Source: an uncultured Hydrogenophaga sp.
GTDB lineage: Bacteria; Pseudomonadota; Gammaproteobacteria; Burkholderiales; Burkholderiaceae_C
Direction of reading: 5' to 3'
NCBI RefSeq assembly: GCF_958439165.1
Contig: NZ_OY288121.1
Coordinates: 1 to 64,000, forward strand
DNA: 64,000 nucleotides
Shown here: positions 24,709 to 33,675 of the stretch, one piece after another
Layout of the letters: each line of letters starts with the position of its first letter
How positions within the stretch are numbered: position 1 is the first letter of the stretch
Notes under the pieces: model-generated
What the model was told of the DNA's origin: nothing
Databases searched by the model: none
Seen by the model: only the letters and a program-made list of their open reading frames with translations
Position numbers and translations under genes: made by a program

Positions 24709-25335
24709 TCACTTGATGGCGGTGCCCAGCACCTGCAGATAGGCAATCAGGGCTTCCATCTCGGTCTTGCCCTTGACGGCCTCGGCGGAGCCGGCGACCT
24801 CGTCGTCGCTGTACGGCGCGCCCAGGGTGCGCAGCACTTCCAGACGGCGCGGCAGGCCTTCGGCCTTGACGGTGCGTTTCTCCAGCCACGGGTAGGCCGG
24901 CATGTTGGACTCGGGCACCAGGTCGCGCGGGTTGTTCAGGTGCACACGGTGCCACTCGTCGCTGTAGCGGCCGCCGACACGGGCCAGGTCGGGGCCGGTG
25001 CGCTTGCTGCCCCACTGGAACGGGCGGTCGTACACGAACTCGCCGGCCACCGAGTAATGGCCGTAACGCAGCGTCTCGGCCTGGAAGGGGCGGATCATCT
25101 GCGAGTGGCAGTTGTAGCAACCCTCCCGCACATAGATGTCGCGTCCGGCCACCTGCAGCGCGGTGTAGGGCTTGAGGCCTTCGACCGGCTGGGTGGTGGA
25201 CTTCTGGAAGAACAGCGGGACGATCTCGACCAGTCCGCCGACCGCGATCACCAGGACGATGAGCACGATCATCAGGAAGTTGTTGGTCTCGATCCGCTCG
25301 TGGGTGAAACCGGTGGGTTTGTCAGCTTGTGCCAT
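24709..25335 (-). CDS. ccoO: cbb3-type cytochrome oxidase subunit II, monohaem CcoO
   Basis: A 208-residue subunit with one N-terminal membrane helix (LMIVLIVLVIAVGGLVEIVPL) and the haem c site CYNCHSQMIRPF near residue 77. It takes electrons from CcoP to the CcoN core. The start gives MAQADKPTGFTHERIETN. Spacing to ccoN is 21 bp and to ccoQ 12 bp. Confidence 0.96.
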   Translation of the reverse strand: MAQADKPTGFTHERIETNNFLMIVLIVLVIAVGGLVEIVPLFFQKSTTQPVEGLKPYTALQVAGRDIYVREGCYNCHSQMIRPFQAETLRYGHYSVAGEFVYDRPFQWGSKRTGPDLARVGGRYSDEWHRVHLNNPRDLVPESNMPAYPWLEKRTVKAEGLPRRLEVLRTLGAPYSDDEVAGSAEAVKGKTEMEALIAYLQVLGTAIK

Positions 25336-25356
25336 GTCGTTGTTCCTCTGCGTCAC

Positions 25357-26799
25357 TCAGGCGTGGGCGGGCTGGGCTGCGGGCACCCGCACTTCCGGGG
25401 CGTTGCCCATGCGGGCCGTCATGACGACGTTCCAGAGCATCACCAGCATGCCGCCCAGGTAGAGCAGTCCGCCCGCCAGCCGGATCACGTAGAACGGGAA
25501 GGTGGCCTTGACCGACTCGACGAAGGTGTAGGTGAGGCTGCCGTCGGGGTTGACCGAACGCCACATCAGGCCCTGCATGACGCCGGCGATCCACATGGCG
25601 GCGATGTAGAGCACGATGCCGATGGTGGCGGTCCAGAAGTGCAGCTCGATGGCGGGCACCGAATACATCTGCTTCTGGCCGTACAGGCGCGGGATCAGGT
25701 AGTACATGGAACCCATGGTCACCAGGCCGACCCAGCCCAGCGCGCCGCTGTGCACGTGGCCGATGGTCCAGTCGGTGTAGTGGCTCAGGGCATTGACCGT
25801 CTTGATGGACATCATCGGGCCCTCGAAGGTGCTCATGCCGTAGAACGACAGCGAGACGATCAGGAAGCGCAGGATGGGGTCGTCACGCAGCTTGTGCCAG
25901 GCACCGCTGAGGGTCATGATGCCGTTGATCATGCCGCCCCAGCTCGGGGCCAGCAGGATGAGCGAGAAGGCCATGCCCACCGACTGGGTCCAGTCCGGCA
26001 ACGCGGTGTAGTGCAGGTGGTGCGGACCGGCCCACATGTAGGTGAAGATCAGGGCCCAGAAGTGCACGATCGACAGCCGATACGAGTACACCGGGCGCTC
26101 GGCCTGCTTCGGGATGAAGTAATACATCATTCCCAGGAAGCCGGCGGTGAGGAAGAAGCCCACCGCGTTGTGGCCGTACCACCACTGAACCATCGCATCC
26201 TGCACGCCGGCATAGGCCGAATAGCTCTTGAACAGGTCCACCGGGACGGCCGCGCTGTTGACCAGGTGCAGCACCGCCACCGCCAGGATGAAGGCGCCGA
26301 AGAACCAGTTGGCCACATAGATGTGGCGCACCTTGCGCATGCCCACGGTGCCGAAGAACACCACCGCATACGACACCCAGACCAGGGTGATCAGCACGTC
26401 GATCGGCCATTCCAGCTCGGCGTATTCCTTGCCCGAGGTCAGGCCCAGCGGCAGGGTGATGGCGGCCAGCACGATGACCGCCTGCCAGCCCCAGAAGGTG
26501 AAGGCTGCCAGCGGTCCCGCGAACAGCGGGGTGTGACAGGTGCGCTGCACCACGTAGTAGCTGGCCGCGAACAGGCCGCAGCCGCCGAAGGCGAAGATGA
26601 CGGCGTTGGTGTGCAGGGGGCGCAGGCGGCCGTAGGTCAGCCACTCGATGCCGAAGTTCAGGGCGGGCCAGGTGAGCTGCGCGGCGATGATCACGCCGAC
26701 CAGCATCCCGACCACACCCCACACCACGGTCATGAGGGCGAACTGCCTCACCACCTTGTCGTTGTAGACCGCGGCGGCGGTCGATGGGCTGACGGACAT
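25357..26799 (-). CDS. ccoN: cbb3-type cytochrome oxidase subunit I, CcoN
   Basis: The 480-residue catalytic haem-copper subunit with about twelve membrane helices. Conserved histidine regions such as RPLHTNAVIFAFGGC, QWWYGHNAVGFFLTAGFLG and TIGHVHSGALGWVG supply haem and CuB ligands. It reduces oxygen with very high affinity. The ATG at 26799 follows GGAG. An FNR box (26862-26875) is centred 70 bp upstream, giving a class II promoter geometry. Confidence 0.97.
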   Translation of the reverse strand: MSVSPSTAAAVYNDKVVRQFALMTVVWGVVGMLVGVIIAAQLTWPALNFGIEWLTYGRLRPLHTNAVIFAFGGCGLFAASYYVVQRTCHTPLFAGPLAAFTFWGWQAVIVLAAITLPLGLTSGKEYAELEWPIDVLITLVWVSYAVVFFGTVGMRKVRHIYVANWFFGAFILAVAVLHLVNSAAVPVDLFKSYSAYAGVQDAMVQWWYGHNAVGFFLTAGFLGMMYYFIPKQAERPVYSYRLSIVHFWALIFTYMWAGPHHLHYTALPDWTQSVGMAFSLILLAPSWGGMINGIMTLSGAWHKLRDDPILRFLIVSLSFYGMSTFEGPMMSIKTVNALSHYTDWTIGHVHSGALGWVGLVTMGSMYYLIPRLYGQKQMYSVPAIELHFWTATIGIVLYIAAMWIAGVMQGLMWRSVNPDGSLTYTFVESVKATFPFYVIRLAGGLLYLGGMLVMLWNVVMTARMGNAPEVRVPAAQPAHA

Positions 26800-26861
26800 G
26801 GGAAAACTCCTCTCTCTCTTTGTTGCTGCCTGTAGTGTCGGCATGCCGGGGTGCGGCGGGC

Positions 26862-26875
26862 TTGACCTAGGTCAA
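26862..26875. promoter_or_regulatory. FNR box upstream of ccoN
   Basis: TTGACCTAGGTCAA is a perfect 14-bp palindrome with the TTGAC-N4-GTCAA pattern. It lies in the ccoS-ccoN spacer, 62 bp before the ccoN ATG, so it probably activates the ccoNOQPG transcript at low oxygen. Confidence 0.85.
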
Positions 26876-26903
26876 GCTGCACGCACGGGCCGTCGCGGCG
26901 GCC

Positions 26904-27041
26904 TCATTCGTCGCGCAGGATGCGCTCGCCCTCGCGTTCGACGTTGTCGAACTGCCCGCCCTGCAAGGCCCACCAGAACAGGCCGATGACACCGAACACC
27001 ACCAGGATGGAAAGCGGGATGAGCAGGTACAGGATGTCCAT
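26904..27041 (-). CDS. ccoS: cbb3 oxidase maturation protein CcoS
   Basis: A 45-residue protein with a single membrane helix (MDILYLLIPLSILVVFGVIG) and the FDNVEREGERILRDE tail common to CcoS/FixS. CcoS is needed for cofactor insertion into CcoN. It lies 17 bp downstream of ccoI, probably in one operon with it. Confidence 0.93.
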   Translation of the reverse strand: MDILYLLIPLSILVVFGVIGLFWWALQGGQFDNVEREGERILRDE

Positions 27042-27058
27042 GACAGGCAGTCGGGGGT

Positions 27059-29359
27059 TCAGGCGCGCGAGAGGCGCAAGGCGTTGCCGATGACCAGCAG
27101 CGAGCTCGCCGCCATGCCCACACCGGCCAGCCAGGGCGGCATCCAGCCCAGCAGGGCCAGCGGCACGCACACCGCGTTGTAGACCGCCGCCCACACCAGG
27201 TTCTGGCGCACGGTGCGCAGGGTGGCACGGGCCAGCACCAGTGTGTGCACCACGTCCATGAGCTGGCCGCTCTGGATGACGTAGTCGGACCGGGCCTGGG
27301 CCAGTGGTGCGGCATGGCCGAGCGCAAAGGAGGTGTCGGCACGGGCCAGCACGGGGCCGTCGTTCAGGCCGTCGCCCACCATGGCGACGCGGTGGCCGGC
27401 CCGCTGCCAGCCCATCAGTTCATCGAGCTTTCGCTCGGGCGAGGCCTGCGCCACCACCCGGTCGATGCCCAGGCGCGAGGCCACCTGGCGGGCCGCCGCC
27501 TGCCGGTCGCCCGACAGCAGCCAGCAGCGCACGCCCATCGACCGAAGCGCCTCCACGGCAGCCAGCGCGTCATCGCGCAGCACCTCGGACAGCACCAGCG
27601 TGGCCAGCCAGCCCGCATCGTCGGCCAGCCAGACACGCGGCGCTTCGGGCGCATGGCCGTCGGCCGGTGCCTCGGAACCCGCCAGGGCAAAAGCGGCCGA
27701 GCCCAGGCGCACCTGGCGGCCCTCCCGGGTGAAGGCCTGCATGCCCTGCCCCGCCTGCTCGGTGCGGTCGGTCAGCGCCGGCAGCGCAACGGCCGAGGCG
27801 GCGGCATCGGCCTCGCGGGCAGCGTTCACCGCACGCGAGGCCGGGTGCAGCGAACCCTGCGCCAGCGCCGCTGCCAGGTTCAGGACGGCAGTCCGGTCGG
27901 CGCCCGGCCGCACCACCAGGGCCTGCAGGCCGAGCCGGTCGAGCGTGAGGGTGCCGGTCTTGTCGAACACCACGGTGTCGATGCCGGCCAGGGTTTCGAA
28001 GGCCTGCAGCCGCCGCACCAGAATGCCGCTGCGCGCCAGCCGTCCGGCCGCGGCCAGCATGGCAGCCGGCGTGGCCAGCGACAGGGCACAGGGGCAGGTG
28101 ACGATCAGCACCGCCACGGCCACACCCAGGGCCCGCGCCGGCTCCACCTGCCACCAGGCCACACCGGCCGCAGCAGAGGCCAGCAGCACCAGCACCAGGA
28201 ACGGGGCGGCGATGCGGTCGGCCAGCAGGGCCAGCCGGGGTTTTTCGGTGGAGGCCTGCTCCATCAGCCGCACGATCTGGCCGAACCGGGTGTCCTGGCC
28301 CAGGCCGCTCAGGCGCAGCCGCACCGGCCCGCCGAGGTTGAAGCTGCCGGCCACCAGCGATTCGCCCACCACCCGCTCCACCGGTCGCGATTCGCCGGTC
28401 AGCAGGGCTTCATCGACCGTGGCGCGCTCGCTCAGCAGCACGCCGTCGCCCGGAAAAGCCTGGCCGGCCGGCAGCACCACCACGTCGCCCACGGCCAGCC
28501 GCCGCACCGACACCCGCTCCAGGGTGCCGTCGGCACGCTCGCGCTCGCAGGTCTCGGGCAGCCGGTTCATGAGGGCGTCGAGTGCACCGGCGGTGCGGTC
28601 GCGGGCCTTGAATTCGAGGTAGCGCCCACCCAGCAGGAAGAAGACGAACATGGTCAGCGAGTCGAACCACACCTCGTGACCCCAGGGACCGGTGGGGTCG
28701 AAGGTGGCTGCACTGCTGGCCAGGAAGGTGACCAGGATGCCGATGGACACCGGCGTGTCCATGCCCACGCGGCCACGCCGGAAGTCGTTCCAGGCGTTGC
28801 GGAAGAACGGACCGCTGGCAAAGAACACCACCGGCAGGCTGAGCACCCAGCTGGCCCAGCGCAGCAGCTGTTCGATGTCGGCCGGCATGTCGCCAGGGGC
28901 GGCCACGTAGGCCGGCCACGCGTACATCATGACCTGCATCATGCAGAAGCCGGCCACGAACAGGCGCCACAAGGCCTGCCGCGTTTCCTTCAGGCGCTCG
29001 TCCACCGACAGTGCCTGCGCCATGGGCAGCAGCCGGTAGCCGGCGTTGCCCACGGCGCGGGCCAGCGCCGAGAGCTGCGTGGCCTTCGGATCCCAGCGCA
29101 GCACCAGCCGCCGGGTGGCCGCGTGCACCCTGGCCTCCAGCACACCGGGCAGCGGCGCCAGGGCCGACTCCACCGTGTCGGCACAGGCGGCGCAGTACAT
29201 GCCCTGCACCATCAGCACCGACTCGCAGCCCAGGTCGGCACCGGCCGGACCGAAGGCCTGGGTGAAGCACTGCTGCTCGGCCGGATCGTCGAGCACCAGG
29301 AAGTCATCGGTCACGTTCAGGGGTCCCCGGTGATCAGGGGCCCACAGGGTCGGGTTCAT
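27059..29359 (-). CDS. ccoI: Copper-translocating P-type ATPase CcoI
   Basis: A 766-residue P1B-type ATPase. The metal-binding CxxC is in QGMYCAACADTVE (Cys56, Cys59), the transmembrane CPC is in VTCPCALSLATP, the phosphorylated aspartate is in DKTGTLTLDRLG, and the hinge MVGDGLNDGPVLARA is present. It exports copper to the periplasm for cbb3 assembly. The start chosen gives MNPTLWAPDHRG. An FNR box lies 36 bp upstream and is shared with the divergent stress protein. Confidence 0.95.
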   Translation of the reverse strand: MNPTLWAPDHRGPLNVTDDFLVLDDPAEQQCFTQAFGPAGADLGCESVLMVQGMYCAACADTVESALAPLPGVLEARVHAATRRLVLRWDPKATQLSALARAVGNAGYRLLPMAQALSVDERLKETRQALWRLFVAGFCMMQVMMYAWPAYVAAPGDMPADIEQLLRWASWVLSLPVVFFASGPFFRNAWNDFRRGRVGMDTPVSIGILVTFLASSAATFDPTGPWGHEVWFDSLTMFVFFLLGGRYLEFKARDRTAGALDALMNRLPETCERERADGTLERVSVRRLAVGDVVVLPAGQAFPGDGVLLSERATVDEALLTGESRPVERVVGESLVAGSFNLGGPVRLRLSGLGQDTRFGQIVRLMEQASTEKPRLALLADRIAAPFLVLVLLASAAAGVAWWQVEPARALGVAVAVLIVTCPCALSLATPAAMLAAAGRLARSGILVRRLQAFETLAGIDTVVFDKTGTLTLDRLGLQALVVRPGADRTAVLNLAAALAQGSLHPASRAVNAAREADAAASAVALPALTDRTEQAGQGMQAFTREGRQVRLGSAAFALAGSEAPADGHAPEAPRVWLADDAGWLATLVLSEVLRDDALAAVEALRSMGVRCWLLSGDRQAAARQVASRLGIDRVVAQASPERKLDELMGWQRAGHRVAMVGDGLNDGPVLARADTSFALGHAAPLAQARSDYVIQSGQLMDVVHTLVLARATLRTVRQNLVWAAVYNAVCVPLALLGWMPPWLAGVGMAASSLLVIGNALRLSRA

Positions 29360-29394
29360 GGAAGGCAGCTTAAGGCCGCCCATCTGCCTCGGGG

Positions 29395-29408
29395 TTGATG
29401 CAGGTCAA
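29395..29408. promoter_or_regulatory. FNR box between ccoI and the universal stress gene
   Basis: TTGATGCAGGTCAA matches TTGAT-N4-(A/G)TCAA. On the plus strand a -10-like TACGCT (29430-29435) lies at the distance expected for a class II FNR promoter. It probably drives the universal stress gene and may also serve ccoI in the other direction. Confidence 0.8.
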
Positions 29409-29462
29409 GGTGCCGGCGCCCTGCCCCGCTACGCTGGCAGCTCCACAACCTGAGGAGGGCAT

Positions 29463-29906
29463 ATGTACCAACGCATCCTGGTGGCCACCGACGGCTCCAA
29501 ACTCTCCCAGAAGGCCGTTCACCACGCCCTGGACCTGGCCGACATCACCGGTGCCGGCGTCGTGGCGCTGAAGGTGACGCCGCGCTACCCCCAGTCCTAC
29601 TTCGAGGGCGGAGTGGCGCTGGCCGCCGACGAGGTGGCCCGCATCGAGCAGCAATGGCAGGCCGAGGCACTGGAGGCGGTGAATGCGGTCCGCTCGGCCG
29701 GCCAGCTGCGCGGCATCAAGGTCAAGCCGGTGGTGGCCCGCTCGGACGGGGTGTCCGAAGCCATCATCGCCACGGCAAAACGACAGAAGTGCGACCTGAT
29801 CGTCATGGCATCGCACGGGCGGCGCGGCATCAAGCGGCTGCTGCTGGGCAGCGAGACCCAGCAGGTGCTGACCCATGTGAATATCCCGGTGCTGGTGCTG
29901 CGCTGA
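29463..29906 (+). CDS. Universal stress protein (UspA family)
   Basis: A 147-residue single-domain Usp. YQRILVATDGSKLSQKAVHHAL is the N-terminal nucleotide site, and ASHGRRGIKRLLLGSETQ matches the ATP-binding pattern G-2x-G-9x-G-S, with Ala replacing the first Gly. A strong ribosome-binding site (GAGGAGGG) precedes the ATG. The upstream FNR box suggests it is induced under low oxygen. Its partner or process is unknown. Confidence 0.92.
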   Translation: MYQRILVATDGSKLSQKAVHHALDLADITGAGVVALKVTPRYPQSYFEGGVALAADEVARIEQQWQAEALEAVNAVRSAGQLRGIKVKPVVARSDGVSEAIIATAKRQKCDLIVMASHGRRGIKRLLLGSETQQVLTHVNIPVLVLR

Positions 29907-29931
29907 GCCGCGGGCGCAGAATGCGCCCCGC

Positions 29932-31293
29932 ATGTCCGCCACGCCCTCCCGACCTTCCCCGCCGGCCTCCGGCCGCTTCCTGACCGGCTCCACCCTGGGC
30001 CACGTCACCTCCATGACCGCAGCCGGATCGGTCGGGCTGCTGGCGCTGTTCGCGGTCGATGTGCTCAACCTGTTCTACATCGCCCGCATGGGCCGGCCGG
30101 AGCTCACCGCTGCCGCCGGTTATGCGGCCACGCTGCTGTTCTTCCTGACCTCGCTCTCGATCGGGCTGGCCATCGCGGCCACCGCCCTCACCTCGCGCTC
30201 GCTGGGTGCCGGGCAGACGGCGCAGGCACAGCAGATGGCGGGCGCCTCGCTGGCCTACATGGGGCTGTCCATGGCCGTCTGCGCCCTGCTCATGGCGCCT
30301 GCGGTGCCCTGGATGCTGCAGGCCCTGGGCGCCCAGGGCGAAGCGGCCCGGGCGGCCGAGCGCTTCATGTGGATCGTGCTGCCCTCGGCCCCGCTGCTGG
30401 GCCTGGCCATGGGGCTGGGTGCCCTGCTGCGCGCGGCCGGCGACGCCCGCCGGGCGATGGGGGTCACGCTGTGCGGTGCGGTGGTGGTGGCCTGCCTGGA
30501 CCCCCTGTTCATCCTGACGCTGGGCTGGGGCCTGGACGGCGCTGCCGTGGTCACGCTGATGGCCCGGGCCGCCATGGTGGCCTTCGGCCTGCAGGCGCTG
30601 GTGCGCCGCCACCGGCTGTGGGCCTGGCCGACCCGGATCACGCTGCGCGAGCACTGGCGCCCGTACATGGCCATCGGGGTGCCGGCGGTGCTGACCCAGC
30701 TCGCCACGCCGGTGGGCAACGCCATGGTCACCGCCGTCATGGCACCGTTCGGCGATGCGGCCGTGGCGGCCTGGGCGGTGATCGTGCGCATCATCCCCAT
30801 GGCCTTCGTGGCGCTGTTTGCGCTCTCGGGTGCGGTCGGGCCGATCATGGGTCAGAACCTGGGCGCGCAGCGGCACGACCGGCTGCGCAGCACGCTGGAC
30901 GACAGCCTGAAGCTGGTGGTGGTCTACGTGCTGGCGGTGTGGCTGGTGCTGGCGCTGGGCCGGGGCTGGATCGCGCAGGCTTTCGGGGCCACCGGGCAGG
31001 CGGCCGAGCTGATCGAGTTCTTCTGCCTGTTCGTGGCCGGCAGCTACCTGTTCAACGGCGCGCTGTTCGTGGCCAACGCCGCGTTCAACAACCTGGGTTT
31101 CGCGTTCTATTCCACCGCGCTGAACTGGGGCCGCGCCACGCTGGGTGTCGCGCCCTTCATCGTGCTGGGCGGCCAGTGGAATGGCGCCACCGGCGTGCTC
31201 GCCGGCTACGGTCTGGGCGTGGTGGGCTTCGGCGTGGCCGGCATGTGGCTGTGCCGGCGGGTGATCCACCGGCTGGAGGCCAGGGCCGGCTGA
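29932..31293 (+). CDS. MATE-family multidrug efflux transporter
   Basis: A 453-residue inner-membrane exporter with about twelve hydrophobic segments in two MATE halves. GHVTSMTAAGSVGLLALFAVDVLNLFYIARMG begins the first half and IGVPAVLTQLATPVGNAMVTAVM the second. Such proteins exchange cationic compounds for protons or sodium. It follows the universal stress gene by 25 bp and is convergent with matB. Substrate unknown. Confidence 0.9.
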   Translation: MSATPSRPSPPASGRFLTGSTLGHVTSMTAAGSVGLLALFAVDVLNLFYIARMGRPELTAAAGYAATLLFFLTSLSIGLAIAATALTSRSLGAGQTAQAQQMAGASLAYMGLSMAVCALLMAPAVPWMLQALGAQGEAARAAERFMWIVLPSAPLLGLAMGLGALLRAAGDARRAMGVTLCGAVVVACLDPLFILTLGWGLDGAAVVTLMARAAMVAFGLQALVRRHRLWAWPTRITLREHWRPYMAIGVPAVLTQLATPVGNAMVTAVMAPFGDAAVAAWAVIVRIIPMAFVALFALSGAVGPIMGQNLGAQRHDRLRSTLDDSLKLVVVYVLAVWLVLALGRGWIAQAFGATGQAAELIEFFCLFVAGSYLFNGALFVANAAFNNLGFAFYSTALNWGRATLGVAPFIVLGGQWNGATGVLAGYGLGVVGFGVAGMWLCRRVIHRLEARAG

Positions 31294-31299
31294 GCCGCC

Positions 31300-32853
31300 T
31301 CAGCTGAACAGGCCCTTGTGCTGGTCGCGCAGCAGGTTCTTCTGGACCTTGCCCATGGTGTTGCGCGGCAGCTCGGGCACCAGGAAGCAGCGCTTGGGAA
31401 TCTTGTAGTTGGCCAGCCGCGCCTTGAGCGAGTTGATGAGCACCTGCGGGTCGGGCTCGGTGCCCGGGCGGGCGATCACCACCGCCACGCCCACTTCACC
31501 GAAGTCCGGGTGCGGCACGCCCACCACCGCGCTCTCGGCCACACCGGGCATCTGGTTGAGTTCACTCTCGATCTCGGCCGGGTAGACGTTGTAGCCGCCG
31601 GAGATGATGAGGTCCTTGCTGCGCCCCACGATGACCACATAGCCGCGCTCGTCCACCTTGCCCACGTCACCGGTCTTGAAGAAGCCGTCGCTGGTGAACT
31701 CCTCGGCCGTCTTTTCCGGCATGCGCCAGTAGCCGTTGAACACGTTCGGGCCCCGCACCTGGATGCCGCCGATCTCGCCGGTTTCCACCGGGCGGCCGGC
31801 GTCGTCCACCACACGCAGCTGCACGCCCGGCAGCGGGAAGCCCACGGTGCCGCCGCGCCGCTCGGTCTGTCCGGGGTGGCGCGGGTCGGCCTGGCAGGGG
31901 TTGGAGGTGAGCATGATGGTCTCGCTCATGCCGTAACGCTCCAGGATGGTGTGGCCGGTGCGTTCCTGCCAGGCCTGGAAGGTCTCGATCAGCAGCGGCG
32001 CCGAGCCGGAGACGAACAGGCGCATGCCGGCCGCCGCCTCGCGGGTGAGGCCGGGTTCGGCCAGCAGACGGCTGTAGAGCGTGGGCACGCCCATGAAGAC
32101 GGTGGCCCGCGACATCAGGCCCAGCACCGCCTTGGGCTCGAACTTGTTGAGCCACAGCGTGGGACTGCCGTTGATGAGGGCGCCGTGGATGGCCACGAAC
32201 AGGCCGTGCACATGGAAGATGGGCAGCGCGTGGATGAGCACGTCGTCCGGCTGCCAGCCCCAGTAGTCGCGCAGCACGCGGGCATTGCTGAGCATGTTGC
32301 CGTGCGAGAGCATGGCGCCCTTGCTGCGGCCGGTGGTGCCGCTGGTGTAGATGATCACGCCCAGCTCGTCGGCGGCGCAGGTGGCCGGGGTGTGCACGTC
32401 GCTGTGGTGGGCGGCGCGGTCCAGCAGGCTGCCGGTGCGGTCATCGCCCAGGGTGAACACATGGCGGGTGCCGGCCTTGAAGGCGATCTTGGACACCCAG
32501 CCGAAATTGGCCGGGCTGCAGACCACCATGGCCGGTTCGGCGTTGCCGACGAAGTACTCGATCTCGCCGGCCTGGTAGGCGGTGTTGAGCGGCAGGAACA
32601 CATGACCGGCCCGCAGCGTGGCCAGGTACAGGATGAGGGCCTCGACCGACTTCTCCACCTGCACGGCGATGCGCGAGCGCGGCGGCAGGTTCAACGAATC
32701 GATCAGGTTGGCCAGCATGGCGGTGGCGCGGTCCAGGTCGCGCCACGTGTAGCACAGGCCGGACTGGCTGCCGCCCACCGTTTCCACCGCAGTGGCGTCG
32801 AGGTCGGCCGGGAAGGCGTCGCGCAGGGCGACAAACAGGTTGTGGTTGCTCAT
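31300..32853 (-). CDS. matB: Malonyl-CoA synthetase
   Basis: A 517-residue AMP-forming acyl-CoA synthetase. The phosphate loop is IIYTSGTTGRSKGAML, the hinge GRSKDLIISGGYNVYPAEIE and the C-terminal catalytic lysine is in PRNTMGKVQKNLLR. Linked to malonyl-CoA decarboxylase and a GntR regulator, it most likely activates malonate with CoA and ATP, as MatB does in Rhizobium. It is the last gene of the operon, 27 bp after the crotonase. Confidence 0.93.
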   Translation of the reverse strand: MSNHNLFVALRDAFPADLDATAVETVGGSQSGLCYTWRDLDRATAMLANLIDSLNLPPRSRIAVQVEKSVEALILYLATLRAGHVFLPLNTAYQAGEIEYFVGNAEPAMVVCSPANFGWVSKIAFKAGTRHVFTLGDDRTGSLLDRAAHHSDVHTPATCAADELGVIIYTSGTTGRSKGAMLSHGNMLSNARVLRDYWGWQPDDVLIHALPIFHVHGLFVAIHGALINGSPTLWLNKFEPKAVLGLMSRATVFMGVPTLYSRLLAEPGLTREAAAGMRLFVSGSAPLLIETFQAWQERTGHTILERYGMSETIMLTSNPCQADPRHPGQTERRGGTVGFPLPGVQLRVVDDAGRPVETGEIGGIQVRGPNVFNGYWRMPEKTAEEFTSDGFFKTGDVGKVDERGYVVIVGRSKDLIISGGYNVYPAEIESELNQMPGVAESAVVGVPHPDFGEVGVAVVIARPGTEPDPQVLINSLKARLANYKIPKRCFLVPELPRNTMGKVQKNLLRDQHKGLFS

Positions 32854-32880
32854 GACGGGCTGGATTGAGGCGGGGGGAAA

Positions 32881-33675
32881 TCAGCGCTCCTGGAAGACCG
32901 GCGGGCGCTTGTCCAGGAATGCGGTGATGCCCTCCCGGTGGTCGGGGCTGGGGGCGTAGTCGTAGGCATGTGCCAGCAGTTCGGCATCCGGCGGCGGCGG
33001 CATCACGGCGCGCAGGTTCTGCTTGTTCATGCGGCTGGCCTGCGGCGAAAGGTCGGCAATGTAACCGGCGCGGGCGGCGGCGTTCGACAGCACGGTGGAA
33101 TCTTCCACCACCGCATTCAGGAAGCCGCGGTACATCAGGGTGTTCGCGTCCAGCACGCCCCCCTGGAGCAGCATCTCGCGGGTCGAGAGCGTGCCGGCTT
33201 CACGGGCCACCAGCTGGGCCTCCCGCGGCGCCATCGGGAAGCCGAGCTTGGCAATGGGCGCACCGAAGCGGGCGTTGCGTCCGGCCACCCGGATGTCGCA
33301 GCAGCAGACGATTTCCACCCCGCCGCCCATGCAGTAGCCTTCGACGGCCGCCACCAGGGGCAGGTCGCAGTCGAGCATGGCCGAGAGGCCACCCCAGACT
33401 TCGCGCTCGTGGAATTCGCGCAGTTCTTCGGTGCGGAAGCGGAAGTCCGGGTATTCGGCAATGTCGCCGCCGGCGCAGAAGTTGCCGCTGTCGCCCTGGA
33501 TCACCACGACCCGCACACCCGAAAGCTCGCCCTTGCCCTCCTGGAGCCGGTGAAAGGTGGTGGCCAGCTCGCGCCACATCGCCCGGGACATGGCGTTGAG
33601 GCGCTCGGGGTTGAAGATGGTGACTCGGGCCAGTGCCCCTTCGCGCACCAGGCGAATGCTGCCGCCGCCTTGCAT
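32881..33675 (-). CDS. Crotonase-superfamily protein of the malonate operon
   Basis: A 264-residue enoyl-CoA hydratase/isomerase-fold protein with the oxyanion-hole segments GNFCAGGDIAEY and EGYCMGGGVEIVCCCD. Glu121 matches the catalytic Glu144 of rat hydratase, but the position of Glu164 is Ile141 (FGAPIAKLGF), so ordinary hydratase activity is doubtful. A decarboxylase, isomerase or hydrolase role on malonyl-type CoA esters is possible but unproven. Its ATG overlaps the stop of the receptor gene (TGATG). It is followed by matB. Confidence 0.82.
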   Translation of the reverse strand: MQGGGSIRLVREGALARVTIFNPERLNAMSRAMWRELATTFHRLQEGKGELSGVRVVVIQGDSGNFCAGGDIAEYPDFRFRTEELREFHEREVWGGLSAMLDCDLPLVAAVEGYCMGGGVEIVCCCDIRVAGRNARFGAPIAKLGFPMAPREAQLVAREAGTLSTREMLLQGGVLDANTLMYRGFLNAVVEDSTVLSNAAARAGYIADLSPQASRMNKQNLRAVMPPPPDAELLAHAYDYAPSPDHREGITAFLDKRPPVFQER

